Positions 1 to 8,387 of a DNA stretch of 48,699 bases are shown here, piece after piece (the stretch's first letter is position 1; each line of letters opens with the position of its first letter). The stretch covers positions 1 to 48,699 of the forward strand of contig JABILG010000017.1 in the NCBI GenBank assembly GCA_018654605.1, written 5' to 3'. A model generated the notes under the pieces. That model worked only from the letters and a program-made list of their open reading frames with translations. It did not search any database and had not been told where the DNA came from. Origin of the DNA: a bacterium (GTDB lineage Bacteria; Desulfobacterota_D; UBA1144). The translations under genes and the position numbers were made by a program.

Positions 1-1464
1 CAGAACATTGTATGATGGATAAATGTCTCCATCTTTTTTCCCAACTTTACCAAAAAATCCAATATCTGCAACATGGTGCATACCACAGGAATTAGGACAT
101 CCAGATATGTTTAATTTAAGATTTGTTAGGTCGTCTAAATTTAGATTAGAATTATTTAATAATCTGTTGTGTATATCTTCTACTAATCCTCTAGGTTTAC
201 ATATGCCAAGTTGACAAGTTTGTGCTCCTGTACAATTAATCATCTCACCTAAGAAGGTGGACTCATTAACAAGAGTATTTTTAAAAGAATTAAGTATTGT
301 AAATAAATTAGATAAATATTTAAAAGGGATATTCCTCAGACGAATATTCTGATCTCTATCACATCTGATGTTGTTTTCACCAAAATTAGTTAGGAAGTTG
401 CATAGTTTTAAAGTATCTGTAGCTAATAAGTCACCTGACCTGAGCATAATTTTTATTGTATAAAGACCTAGTTGTTTCTGCTCGGACACGCATCTTTTTA
501 TCCAAGCATCGAACTTATCTTGATTTTTTTCTGGAAGAGATTGAATCTCAATGTCGGTCTCTGACGCTTCGTTCGCAAATAGTTCAGGTTCTGGAAGCAA
601 CTCGTTAGATTCATCTTTTTTAAGTTTGTTAAACTCTTCCGTAACAAGAGTTGAGAACTCTTTGATGCCCATTTTATTCAGAAGAAATTTGATTCTACTA
701 GAATGCTTACTTCTTCTATTGCCGTATTGATTATAAACATTTAAGACTGCTTTTGTCGCAGGGTAGAGTTTGTTTGTAGGAATAAAATCAAATAGTGGGT
801 CACTTATCCTAGGATGTCTCCCAAGGCCACCACCAATATAAACTTTAAACCCGTATTCTTCATTAACTTTAACCGCTATAAAGCCAAGACATGTTGCCCT
901 TGAGTAAGCTATGTCATCAAAATTGTCAGAAAAGGCTATTTTAAATTTCCTAGGTAAGTTCCATGACTCATCTTCTCTAATTAATTTACTAGTTAGGCAT
1001 ATTGCAAAAGGGGATACGTCGAAAACAGAATTCTTTGAAATACCACTATCAGCTGGACATAGGATATTTCTAACAGTGTTACCTCCTCCTCCTCTTGATG
1101 ATAGGCCTACATAGAAAAGAACTGATAATATTTCTTTCATGTCTTTTAAGAGCAAACCATGGATTTGAACTTCCTGTCTCGTGGTAAAATGAACCTCAGG
1201 TGTTCCAAATAGAGACATGTCTGCTACTACTTTTAGCTGCTCTGGGGAAATGAAACCACCAGGGCATCTGATTCTTAACATGTAAGTCCCCCTCTCTCTT
1301 TGTTCATATATACCATGTGCAACTCTTAAAGCCTTAAACTTGGTTTCCATTTCAAGAGTTTCGGACGATGAAGAATCATGTTCTGAGTGAATATATTCAT
1401 CTATAGAGGTAGAGAGTGCGGATATTTCATCAATTAAAAGTACTGGTATTTCGTAGAAAACCAT
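1..1464 (-). CDS. Siroheme [4Fe-4S] nitrite/sulfite reductase (3' end cut by window)
   Basis: The 488 visible codons match the assimilatory nitrite/sulfite reductase family, which uses a coupled siroheme and 4Fe-4S cluster for six-electron reduction of nitrite or sulfite. The ferredoxin-like half contains the TTRQEVQIHG stretch, and a GGGLGRHP stretch follows later. The cluster ligands are visible as C-x5-C (Cys411, Cys417; CTGAQTC) and C-x3-C (Cys456, Cys460; CPNSC). The reading frame runs off the left edge just after the second pair, so only the C-terminal end is missing. The ATG at 1464 has no Shine-Dalgarno but lies 9 nt below a consensus-like promoter. Divergent nnrS next door favours nitrite over sulfite as substrate, but this is inference; the motifs do not decide it. 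Confidence 0.88.
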   Translation of the reverse strand, partial: MVFYEIPVLLIDEISALSTSIDEYIHSEHDSSSSETLEMETKFKALRVAHGIYEQRERGTYMLRIRCPGGFISPEQLKVVADMSLFGTPEVHFTTRQEVQIHGLLLKDMKEILSVLFYVGLSSRGGGGNTVRNILCPADSGISKNSVFDVSPFAICLTSKLIREDESWNLPRKFKIAFSDNFDDIAYSRATCLGFIAVKVNEEYGFKVYIGGGLGRHPRISDPLFDFIPTNKLYPATKAVLNVYNQYGNRRSKHSSRIKFLLNKMGIKEFSTLVTEEFNKLKKDESNELLPEPELFANEASETDIEIQSLPEKNQDKFDAWIKRCVSEQKQLGLYTIKIMLRSGDLLATDTLKLCNFLTNFGENNIRCDRDQNIRLRNIPFKYLSNLFTILNSFKNTLVNESTFLGEMINCTGAQTCQLGICKPRGLVEDIHNRLLNNSNLNLDDLTNLKLNISGCPNSCGMHHVADIGFFGKVGKKDGDIYPSYNVL

Positions 1465-1473
1465 AGCCCTAAG

Positions 1474-1502
1474 ATAGTACTTTTATAAGAAAAAATTGTC
1501 AA
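1474..1502 (-). promoter_or_regulatory. Sigma-70-type promoter of the nitrite/sulfite reductase gene
   Basis: Reading the minus strand, TTGACA (1502-1497), a 17-bp spacer and TACTAT (1479-1474) stand 9 nt before the ATG at 1464. Transcription would begin about 0-3 nt before the start codon, so the message should be leaderless. The -35 box overlaps the -35 box of the divergent nnrS promoter in the heptamer TTGTCAA. Confidence 0.7.
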
Positions 1503-1524
1503 GCCATAAGCACTATGTTAAATT
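1496..1524 (+). promoter_or_regulatory. Candidate promoter towards nnrS
   Basis: TTGTCA (1496-1501), a 17-bp spacer and TAAATT (1519-1524). It would give a leader of about 70 nt ahead of nnrS, and that leader contains a hairpin followed by a T-tract (1546-1578). An alternative -10-like TATAGA at 1589-1594, with a poor -35, would give a leaderless nnrS message. Confidence 0.5.
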
Positions 1525-1545
1525 AATACTGCTATGTTTCTTGTA

Positions 1546-1578
1546 AGAGAGAGATTCTTTATCTCCCTCTTTTTTTTT
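1546..1578 (+). terminator. Intrinsic terminator-like hairpin in the nnrS leader (possible attenuator)
   Basis: Arms 1546-1555 and 1561-1570 pair over ten positions with one A-C mismatch around a 5-nt loop, followed by a run of nine T (1570-1578). It sits between the candidate nnrS promoter and the nnrS ATG. No upstream plus-strand gene needs terminating here, so it may attenuate nnrS or end a short leader RNA. The stem is mostly alternating A/G against C/T and only moderately stable. Confidence 0.5.
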
Positions 1579-1600
1579 AATATAGCTTTATAGATTCCAA

Positions 1601-2839
1601 ATGAATGTGCAGAATTTTCTTTTTATAACAAAGAGCAAGCTTCTAATAATTGGTCCAAGGATTTTTTATTTGCTTGCTTTGATATATTCAATAATACATA
1701 TTTTTTTATGGTCTTTGATTTACACTCCACATGAAATTAAGATTAAAGTAATAGGGTTTAGCTCGATTTTTGTTTGGCATGCACATGAAATGCTTTACGG
1801 ATATACAATGGCTGTTATAGCAGGCTTTCTAATGGTTATCCCTAAGGGCGAAAATTATTTTACTAAAAGTGCAAATACCTTTTTCCTTCTCCATTGCGTT
1901 AGTTGGTTATTAGCAAGGATTGCTCCATTTGCAGAACCCTCTATTTTTGAGGCCTTGTTTTTATTTAATCTTATCTTTTGTTTCTTCTTATTTAACTCCA
2001 TCAGAAAAAAAGTTCTTGCAAACAAGAAGAATTATGGCCCATATTTTTTAGTTGCCTTTATCTTCCTACTTTTTTTCGTTGAAATATTATTTTATGTTTC
2101 AGAGTTCTATTTTTACATGAATTCTATTTTCTTAATTAAGATTTCAATATATATTGTCGGCTTACTAATTTCTATCATTTCAGGAAGAGTTTTATCTAAT
2201 ATAATTGTCAATGATGATTTACCGTCCTCCCAACAAATACATATGTACAAAAGTAATAGCTTGTTAAATATTCAGAAGAATCTTTTTAAATTTTATATTG
2301 CTGGTCTAATATTATTTTTTATAATAATCTCTATCTTTTCTAATCAATTCTTGATACTAATTGCTTCAATAGCAGTGCTAATTATTGGTGCTGCTAGATT
2401 AATCATCCTTTACAAGAAAACCATCTTTGAGAACATGCTTGTCGCTGGACTCTATATGACTAACATTTTTATTTTAATAGCAGTACTAATAAAGGGTGTG
2501 GAAGGGTATTTTCAATTGATTCCCACCCTTTATTTGCATGCCTTAACCTTTGGTGGGATTGGAATTGCTACTGCAACTATGATGAGTAGAATAATTATAG
2601 GTTTTAGTGGCGGAGATTCATCTAGAAAACCAGAAAAATTGGTAAGCATTGGGATTATGATTCTAATCTTAGGATCAATAGTAAGAGCAATTCTCCCTAT
2701 CTTTATCAAAGAACATTATCTTATTCTTGTACTTATCTCTGAATTTCTTTGGGTTGCTGGCTTTGGAATGCTTTCGGTTAAATTAATTCCGAAATTGTTT
2801 CAAGCAAAGTCATTTGAGAAGAAAACTAAAAAAATATAA
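1601..2839 (+). CDS. nnrS: NnrS family membrane protein
   Basis: A 412-residue polytopic inner-membrane protein of the NnrS family. These are haem/copper-containing proteins linked in other bacteria to resistance against nitric oxide and to nitrite metabolism. Family signatures are the WHAHEMLYGY block near residue 60, followed by AVIAGFLMVIP, and the LHALTFGGIGIATATMMSR block near residue 320. Their histidines are the expected metal/haem ligands. About twelve hydrophobic segments can be seen. The gene diverges from a siroheme nitrite/sulfite reductase, which fits a role in handling NO from nitrite. The start ATG has no Shine-Dalgarno, and the leader holds a hairpin with a T-tract. Confidence 0.85.
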   Translation: MNVQNFLFITKSKLLIIGPRIFYLLALIYSIIHIFLWSLIYTPHEIKIKVIGFSSIFVWHAHEMLYGYTMAVIAGFLMVIPKGENYFTKSANTFFLLHCVSWLLARIAPFAEPSIFEALFLFNLIFCFFLFNSIRKKVLANKKNYGPYFLVAFIFLLFFVEILFYVSEFYFYMNSIFLIKISIYIVGLLISIISGRVLSNIIVNDDLPSSQQIHMYKSNSLLNIQKNLFKFYIAGLILFFIIISIFSNQFLILIASIAVLIIGAARLIILYKKTIFENMLVAGLYMTNIFILIAVLIKGVEGYFQLIPTLYLHALTFGGIGIATATMMSRIIIGFSGGDSSRKPEKLVSIGIMILILGSIVRAILPIFIKEHYLILVLISEFLWVAGFGMLSVKLIPKLFQAKSFEKKTKKI

Positions 2840-2894
2840 GAGTTTATAGAGAAATGAAAGGATAAGATTTAATCAGAGTAACAGTAGTAAAGGA

Positions 2895-3383
2895 TTAGAA
2901 CTTTCTAATGTTCTTGGAACGTTCTTTGGAAAAGAAGCCTCTTTTTTTTCTTGTATCCTCGCTTCTTGAGCCATTAGAAGTATTCTTTTTGTCTTCTAAT
3001 CCTAATGCATCAAGAATATCTGTTGGAAGACCATTGTTCGACATGCAAACATCATCCTTCCATATAGCCTCAAAGACTGAACCATCTGAGAATTTATATG
3101 TTCCTTTCCCTGATCTTTTTCCTTCTTCCCATGACCCAAAGTATTCATGGCCATTGCTATGAAGGAGAGTGCCTTCTCCATGTTGTTTGTTGTTTTTCCA
3201 ATTCCCTGTATATTCGGACCCATCTCTGTAGTAATAAGTACCTTCACCACTTCTTTTATTATCTTGCCAATTCCCAACGTATTTCTCATTGTTCTCATAT
3301 ACGCAAGTACCCAGCCCGGTTTTCATACCATTAGCATCTAGATTGCCAGTATAATTTTTATTCTTTTTGGTAATTGTTGACAT
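2895..3383 (-). CDS. MORN-repeat protein
   Basis: A 162-residue protein made largely of four to five MORN repeats (residues ~10-110), each about 23 residues with the pattern Y-x-G-x-W followed by G-x-G-T-Y. There is no signal peptide or membrane segment, so it is probably cytoplasmic. The C-terminal tail (after residue ~130) is polar and ends in a basic stretch. MORN repeats often contact lipids or form protein scaffolds, but no specific role can be read here. The ATG at 3383 is chosen because a strong Shine-Dalgarno, GGAGGTGA, stands 5 nt before it. An in-frame TTG at 3398 lies upstream of that site and is unlikely. Confidence 0.8.
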   Translation of the reverse strand: MSTITKKNKNYTGNLDANGMKTGLGTCVYENNEKYVGNWQDNKRSGEGTYYYRDGSEYTGNWKNNKQHGEGTLLHSNGHEYFGSWEEGKRSGKGTYKFSDGSVFEAIWKDDVCMSNNGLPTDILDALGLEDKKNTSNGSRSEDTRKKRGFFSKERSKNIRKF

Positions 3384-3528
3384 GCTGCTCACCTCCAAAT
3401 GATTGAGCTAAGATAGTATATGATTATTTTAACATAGGCTCATAAGGGAAGGAATTATTAAAATAAAAATTAAATTATAGCTTTTGTTAAACTCTGTATT
3501 CATGTACTATTCATAGATATTTTAGATT

Positions 3529-3612
3529 GCCCGGATGGCGAAATTGGTAGACGCAAGGGACTTAAAATCCCTCGGTAGCAATACCGTGCCGGTTCGAGTC
3601 CGGCTCTGGGCA
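3529..3612 (+). tRNA. tRNA-Leu (anticodon UAA)
   Basis: An 84-nt class II tRNA. The acceptor arm GCCCGGA pairs with TCTGGGC, discriminator A is at 3612, and the anticodon stem AGGGA/TCCCT encloses the loop CTTAAAA with anticodon TAA at 3563-3565. It has a long variable arm and a GGTTCGAGTCC T-arm. CCA is not encoded. Confidence 0.96.
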
Positions 3613-3763
3613 TTTCATTTTTCTTATACTGTTTTATGACCCAATATTTATTAAAGTTGTTACTGAGAAGTGCATACTGATTCTTGATTTTATCTTGTCG
3701 TACATCTGTAATAGGAATGCAAGTGGTTAAGATTATTTTTTTAAAGAGTTAAATATATTAAAA

Positions 3764-4075
3764 TTAATTTTCTTCTTCTAAGTCTTCAAGGTCATCTTCA
3801 TCAAATTCATCAATTTCTTCTAGTTCGCCTAAATCATCTAGGTCATCAATTTCCTCTAAATCTTCAAATTCATCTTCATCTTCAGTGTCATCTCCGGAAT
3901 CAATCTCTTCTTCAATTTCCTCTTCATCTGACTCTTCCCAAATGTTATCGTCATAGTCAATTTCTTCTTCTAAATCGTCTAGGATTTCTTCTTCAAATTT
4001 CTTAAATTCTTCACCTCCACCTAATAGGTAAGCTAAGGATATTTCGTTATTTGATGAAAATTCATGCACTCTCAA
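3764..4075 (-). CDS. Highly acidic small protein, function unknown
   Basis: A 103-residue protein in which I count 54 Asp or Glu. The first ~25 residues have ordinary composition; the rest is almost continuous D/E broken by Leu, Ile and Phe at regular intervals. This looks like an acidic low-complexity or extended helical tail, as seen in DNA-mimic or RNA-polymerase-delta-like tails, but I recognise no family. The start is taken as TTG at 4075 because GGAGGAATAAC directly precedes it; a GTG two codons later is possible. A TTGACT-16-TATTTT promoter lies upstream. It is convergent with tRNA-Leu, across 151 bases with no visible feature, and divergent from ribBA. Confidence 0.65.
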   Translation of the reverse strand: MRVHEFSSNNEISLAYLLGGGEEFKKFEEEILDDLEEEIDYDDNIWEESDEEEIEEEIDSGDDTEDEDEFEDLEEIDDLDDLGELEEIDEFDEDDLEDLEEEN

Positions 4076-4106
4076 GTTATTCCTCCAGAAGTAATGACTA
4101 CAATTT

Positions 4107-4134
4107 AAAATATATTTACCTCAAAAAAAGTCAA
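4107..4134 (-). promoter_or_regulatory. Candidate promoter of the acidic protein gene
   Basis: On the minus strand, TTGACT (4134-4129), a 16-bp spacer and TATTTT (4112-4107). The predicted leader is about 25 nt and contains the GGAGGA Shine-Dalgarno, in contrast to the leaderless genes of this window. Confidence 0.5.
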
Positions 4135-4224
4135 TAGGGGTCTTAAACTATTTTTATGCTTGGTTTATTTTTTAAAATGTATATTATTTAGTGGTAAGTA
4201 TTTTGCTGTTAAAGAGGTAGTATT

Positions 4225-5433
4225 TTGCCAATATCAAAGATAGAAGATGCAATAAAAGATATAAAAAAAGGTAAGATGGTCATACTTGTTGATGATCAAG
4301 ATAGAGAGAACGAGGGGGACTTGATTGTTCCGGCCGAATTCGCTACGCCAGAAGTTATTAATTTTATGGCTACTCATGGTAGAGGCCTAATTTGTTTATC
4401 TGTCGATACGGCTAAGGCGAAGAAGCTTGACTTATCTCCAGTAAATAAGCCATCCGATGAAAATTTAGACTCAACAGCTTTTACAGTATCTATTGATGCT
4501 AAGAAAGATGTAACAACGGGTATTTCTGCCCATGATAGGTCGAGAACAGCAGTATTAGTTTCAAAAGATTCTTCTTCTGCCTCCGATTTTGATAGACCAG
4601 GGCATATGTTTCCCCTGGTGGCAAGAGACGGTGGTATCTTAGTTCGAGCAGGACATACGGAAGCTTCTGTTGATATATCTAGAATAGCTGGATTAAAACC
4701 TTGTGCTGTTATTTGTGAGATTATGAATAATGATGGCTCAATGGCCAGACTGAAAGATTGTGAGAAATTTGCAAAAAAACATAAAATAAAGATTGCTACC
4801 ATCGCCGATTTGATAGGGTATAGATTACAAAAAGAATCTTTTGTTACTCAGTCTTCATCTTGCAACTTGCCTACTGGTTATGGCGACTTTACATGTTATT
4901 CATTTGATAGTGAGATAGATGATAAAACTCATTTAGCTCTCGTTAAAGGAAAAATTAAACCTAATAAGGAATATTTAGTTAGAGTGCACTCAGAGTGTCT
5001 CACCGGTGACATCCTGGGCTCTACGAGGTGTGATTGCGGTTCACAGTTGCATAAATCTTTAGAAATGATTGAAGCGAAAGGTGAGGGTGTACTTTTGTAT
5101 CTTAAGCAAGAAGGTAGAGGTATAGGAATTAGCAAGAAAATTAAAGCTTATTCGTTGCAAGACGAGGGTTTAGATACAGTTGAGGCAAATCATGCTCTTG
5201 GCCTTAAGGACGATTTGAGAGAGTATGGAACAGGCGCCCAAATATTAAGAGACTTAGGTCTGAAGAAAATTAGATTGTTAACAAATAACCCCAGAAAAGT
5301 CGCAGGTTTAGATGGTTTCGGTATAATGATAACAAAAACTGTTCCGATTGAAATAGCTCCTGGTAAAGATAATAGGAAGTACCTTCAAGTTAAAAAGAAT
5401 AAGTTAGGGCATAAGCTTAGCTTAGTAGAATAG
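4225..5433 (+). CDS. ribBA: Bifunctional DHBP synthase / GTP cyclohydrolase II
   Basis: A 402-residue fusion for the two entry reactions of riboflavin synthesis. The N-terminal RibB half makes 3,4-dihydroxy-2-butanone 4-phosphate from ribulose 5-phosphate and shows [17 protein letters not shown] and GHTEASVD. The C-terminal RibA half opens GTP and keeps the zinc ligands C-x10-C-x-C ([14 protein letters not shown]) and the EGRGIG motif, so both halves look active. Translation starts at TTG 4225, preceded by GAGGTAG. It is followed after 1 nt by ribH, nusB, trpD and trpC, apparently one transcript. A TTGGTT-16-TATTAT promoter near 4160-4187 is possible. I saw no FMN riboswitch in the short leader. 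Confidence 0.96.
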   Translation: MPISKIEDAIKDIKKGKMVILVDDQDRENEGDLIVPAEFATPEVINFMATHGRGLICLSVDTAKAKKLDLSPVNKPSDENLDSTAFTVSIDAKKDVTTGISAHDRSRTAVLVSKDSSSASDFDRPGHMFPLVARDGGILVRAGHTEASVDISRIAGLKPCAVICEIMNNDGSMARLKDCEKFAKKHKIKIATIADLIGYRLQKESFVTQSSSCNLPTGYGDFTCYSFDSEIDDKTHLALVKGKIKPNKEYLVRVHSECLTGDILGSTRCDCGSQLHKSLEMIEAKGEGVLLYLKQEGRGIGISKKIKAYSLQDEGLDTVEANHALGLKDDLREYGTGAQILRDLGLKKIRLLTNNPRKVAGLDGFGIMITKTVPIEIAPGKDNRKYLQVKKNKLGHKLSLVE

Positions 5434-5434
5434 A

Positions 5435-5902
5435 ATGATGAAAGATGATGGTCAAATAGATTCTAATAAAGAATTAAATATATATATTGTTATTAGTACA
5501 TTCTATAAGGACATCTCTAAGAAACAGTTAGCCAATGCAAAAAAGATTCTTAATGTAGAATTAGGGACCGAAGAACTCCAACTTAATGTAATAGAGTGCC
5601 TAGGGTCTCTAGAATTACCATATTTAATTAATGCAGTTTGTAAAAGCCATAAGCCAGATGGAATAGTTGCTTTAGGATGTATTATAGAAGGTGAGACAAC
5701 TCATTATGATGTTATTTCTAATGCTATATTTGACAAACTAATTCAGATTAGTGTTGATAATGATACACCGATAACTTCTGCTGTTTTAACTGTTAAAAAT
5801 CAGGAGCAGGCTATTGAAAGGGCAAATGGTGGACCGAAAGACAGGGCTATAGAGGCGGCTCTTAGTCTTTCGAGTCTAATTAAGCTAAGAAGAGAGTTTT
5901 AG
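5435..5902 (+). CDS. ribH: 6,7-dimethyl-8-ribityllumazine synthase
   Basis: A 155-residue lumazine synthase, which condenses the RibB product with the pyrimidine made downstream of RibA in riboflavin synthesis. Family marks are GSLELP, ALGCIIEGETTHYD with the catalytic His, and AVLTVKNQEQAIERA near the C terminus. Length is normal. The gene begins 1 nt after ribBA and ends 2 nt before nusB. An ATG at 5438 would also fit the start. Confidence 0.94.
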   Translation: MMKDDGQIDSNKELNIYIVISTFYKDISKKQLANAKKILNVELGTEELQLNVIECLGSLELPYLINAVCKSHKPDGIVALGCIIEGETTHYDVISNAIFDKLIQISVDNDTPITSAVLTVKNQEQAIERANGGPKDRAIEAALSLSSLIKLRREF

Positions 5903-5904
5903 TA

Positions 5905-6603
5905 GTGAGATATTGGATAGATAGAAGGGCGAGAGAATTATCATTAAGATTTATGTATAGCCTAGATGTAAAATCATCAGATTTTTCGTTTGATATTGAG
6001 GACTTCAATTTAAATATTTCTAACTTCTGGGACACGAACCCTATTAATAATTACTACATGTTAAAGGTAATGAAGATTAAAGACGAAGACATGATTGTAA
6101 TAGGCTCCTCCGCTTTAAGTAATAATAAAATTTTTCTGAGGATTATATCTAAGTCTAAATTTGAGGCTTTAGTTTCTAAAGTTGGAAATATAGAAAAGTT
6201 TAAAGTTTTTTTAAAGACATATAATTTAAATGAGAAGATAGAGGGACATGATTCAGATTTTTATAAACTTTTGAGAGATATCTTCGCTGACTCAAGGAAA
6301 GTTGTTACAAGGAATGTTATAAAAAACAAAGCAGATGAAATAATACAAGGCTGTGTAAAAAATATTAAACCAATTGACGATCAGATTGATCAAAGTATTA
6401 AGAATTGGAGATTTGACAGAATTAATTCTGTGGATTTAAATATATTAAGAATAGCTGTATTTGAGATTTTATTCTCCAAAGGTATACCAGTTCCAGTAAG
6501 TATAAAAGAGGCCATAGTTCTTGCTTTAAAGTATAGTTCTGATGAATCTTGTGGCTTTATAAATGGTATTCTTGATACAATATCCAAAAGAGCCTTGCAA
6601 TGA
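5905..6603 (+). CDS. nusB: Transcription antitermination factor NusB, enlarged
   Basis: NusB binds boxA RNA with NusE (S10) in antitermination complexes. The family N terminus RRARELSLRFMYSLDV and C terminus (DRINSVDLNILRIAVFEIL, SIKEAIVLALKY, GFINGILDTI) are clear. The protein has 232 residues against the usual 130-160; the extra sequence lies between the first helix and the C-terminal half (residues ~25-105). The start is GTG at 5905, since the conserved N terminus begins immediately after it. Its place behind ribH is a common bacterial order, and it overlaps trpD by ATGA. Confidence 0.85.
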   Translation: MRYWIDRRARELSLRFMYSLDVKSSDFSFDIEDFNLNISNFWDTNPINNYYMLKVMKIKDEDMIVIGSSALSNNKIFLRIISKSKFEALVSKVGNIEKFKVFLKTYNLNEKIEGHDSDFYKLLRDIFADSRKVVTRNVIKNKADEIIQGCVKNIKPIDDQIDQSIKNWRFDRINSVDLNILRIAVFEILFSKGIPVPVSIKEAIVLALKYSSDESCGFINGILDTISKRALQ

Positions 6604-7601
6604 TTAATAATATTCTTGAGAAGCTATGTGATGGGGTAGATTTATCAGAGGCAGAGATTGACTCTTTTTTCTCTCTTATGATGGAAGGAAGCCTAAGTGA
6701 TACTCATGCCGCATCTTTCTTAACTGCTCTAAAAATTAAAAAACCTTCAGCAGAGGAGATCTTCTTTGCTTCCAATGTTCTTTTAAAGAATCTCGATATT
6801 GCTTCATCCCATAACTTTAATTTATTAGATTTGTGCGGTACGGGTGGTGATTCAAAGTCAACATTAAATGTATCAACTATCAGCTCTTTAATCCTGGCAT
6901 CTATTGGAATAAAGATTGCCAAGCATGGAAACAGATCAGTTTCTAGTAAAGTTGGAAGTGCAGATTTGATAGAGAGTTTGGGTATACCGCTTGATAACTC
7001 GTTTGACGATTCATTGGAATCTATTGATAGAAATAATTTTTCTTTTTTATATGCACCAAATTTCCACAAATCTATGAAGAATGTTGCTCACATAAGGAAA
7101 GAATTAAAAATGAGAACCATTTTTAATATACTGGGACCGTTAGTTAATCCATTGAGACCAAAGTTTCAAGTTATGGGAGTTTACGACAAAGACTTACTTC
7201 TTGTTATGGCAAAGGTTTTACAAAAGCAAGGTGTAAAAAGAGCAATGGTAGTGCACGGTTTTGATGGTATGGATGAAATTTCAATTTGTAGTAATACGTA
7301 TATAGCTGAGATTAATGGAGATCATATTGATGAGTATGTCTTCAGTCCTGAGAAGTATGGATTTAAGTTATCTTCTATCAACTCTCTTGTTATAGATTCT
7401 CCTGAGGAATCCAAACTTATAACTGAAGGAATCTTTAACAATACAATCCAGGATTCTCGTAGAGATATATGTATCCTTAATGCAGGAGCGGGCCTATATG
7501 TTTCAGGAAACGCTAATTCACTTGAAGATGCCTTTCTTGAAATTGAGTCAAAATTAATCACTGGGGAAATAAAATCTAATTTCCTTGAAATACTTGGATA
7601 A
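6600..7601 (+). CDS. trpD: Anthranilate phosphoribosyltransferase
   Basis: A 333-residue enzyme that transfers phosphoribose from PRPP to anthranilate in tryptophan synthesis. It shows the PRPP-binding loop CGTGGDSKSTLNVST, the KHGNRSVSSKVGSAD stretch, and FNILGPLVNP. It overlaps the nusB stop by four bases (ATGA) and is followed after 3 nt by trpC. Only these two trp genes are present; trpE/G, trpF, trpB and trpA must lie elsewhere. Confidence 0.96.
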   Translation: MINNILEKLCDGVDLSEAEIDSFFSLMMEGSLSDTHAASFLTALKIKKPSAEEIFFASNVLLKNLDIASSHNFNLLDLCGTGGDSKSTLNVSTISSLILASIGIKIAKHGNRSVSSKVGSADLIESLGIPLDNSFDDSLESIDRNNFSFLYAPNFHKSMKNVAHIRKELKMRTIFNILGPLVNPLRPKFQVMGVYDKDLLLVMAKVLQKQGVKRAMVVHGFDGMDEISICSNTYIAEINGDHIDEYVFSPEKYGFKLSSINSLVIDSPEESKLITEGIFNNTIQDSRRDICILNAGAGLYVSGNANSLEDAFLEIESKLITGEIKSNFLEILG

Positions 7602-7604
7602 TTA

Positions 7605-8387
7605 ATGGATATTTTAGATAAAATAATCTCCAATAAGAAGAAAGAAGTTTCTTTATTAAAAAAGAGCTTCCCTATTGAAGACCTAGAGTCAGGTATTAAG
7701 AATAAGTCTTATTTAAAAAGAGATTTCCTTGGATCTTTTTTAGATAGGAATATTATTAGTATAATAGCAGAGATTAAGAAAGCATCGCCATCTAAAGGTG
7801 TCATATTAGAAGATTTTCAGCCTCTAAAGATTGCACTAGAGTATGAAGCCGGAGGCGCTTCAGCGATATCAATATTAACAGATGAGCTCTTCTTCAAAGG
7901 TAAGATTGACTATATACCTTCAGTAAGAACTCTTACCACTATTCCTTTGTTAAGAAAGGACTTTATTGTTGATGAGTATCAAATTGTTCAAAGTAGGTTT
8001 TATGAAGCCGATGCAATATTGTTAATTGGAAGAGTCCTTAGTGCGGCTGAACTAAGTAATCTTTTGACACTAGCAAGTGATAATGATTTGGATGTCTTAT
8101 ATGAGGCACATGATGAAGAAGACTTGAATAAGGGAATAGAAGCCGGTGTTAAAATCTTTGGCATAAACAATAGAGATTTATCAAATTTTAATGTTAGTAA
8201 TGATAATATAATCAAGCTTTATCAGAAAATTCCTAATGATGCAATTTTGATAAGTGAAAGTGGAATAGCGGGGCCTGAAGATGTTGCTACTTTAAAGAAA
8301 GTAGGAATATCAAATTTTCTAGTTGGTGAGAGTATTATGAAATCAGAGAATAGAGTTAATTTCATACAAAACTTAATTAAAGCTTAA
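7605..8387 (+). CDS. trpC: Indole-3-glycerol phosphate synthase
   Basis: A 260-residue TIM-barrel enzyme that closes the indole ring in tryptophan synthesis. Motifs include IAEIKKASPSKG with the catalytic lysine, LLRKDFIVDEYQ, FGINNRDL and LISESGI near the phosphate site. There is no fused TrpF domain. Last gene of the ribBA run; its final 11 bases overlap the 3' end of convergent obgE. Confidence 0.96.
   Translation: MDILDKIISNKKKEVSLLKKSFPIEDLESGIKNKSYLKRDFLGSFLDRNIISIIAEIKKASPSKGVILEDFQPLKIALEYEAGGASAISILTDELFFKGKIDYIPSVRTLTTIPLLRKDFIVDEYQIVQSRFYEADAILLIGRVLSAAELSNLLTLASDNDLDVLYEAHDEEDLNKGIEAGVKIFGINNRDLSNFNVSNDNIIKLYQKIPNDAILISESGIAGPEDVATLKKVGISNFLVGESIMKSENRVNFIQNLIKA

Noticed and set aside
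2908-3341. Several open frames opposite or out of frame with the MORN gene
   Set aside because: They are shadows produced by the repetitive MORN codons; only the minus-strand frame has repeats and a Shine-Dalgarno.
3613-3763. Terminator or small RNA between tRNA-Leu and the acidic gene
   Set aside because: I found no stable inverted repeat with a T-tract in these 151 bases.
4076-4224. FMN riboswitch before ribBA
   Set aside because: The space is 149 bases, AT-rich, and contains two promoters; I see none of the conserved FMN-aptamer segments.
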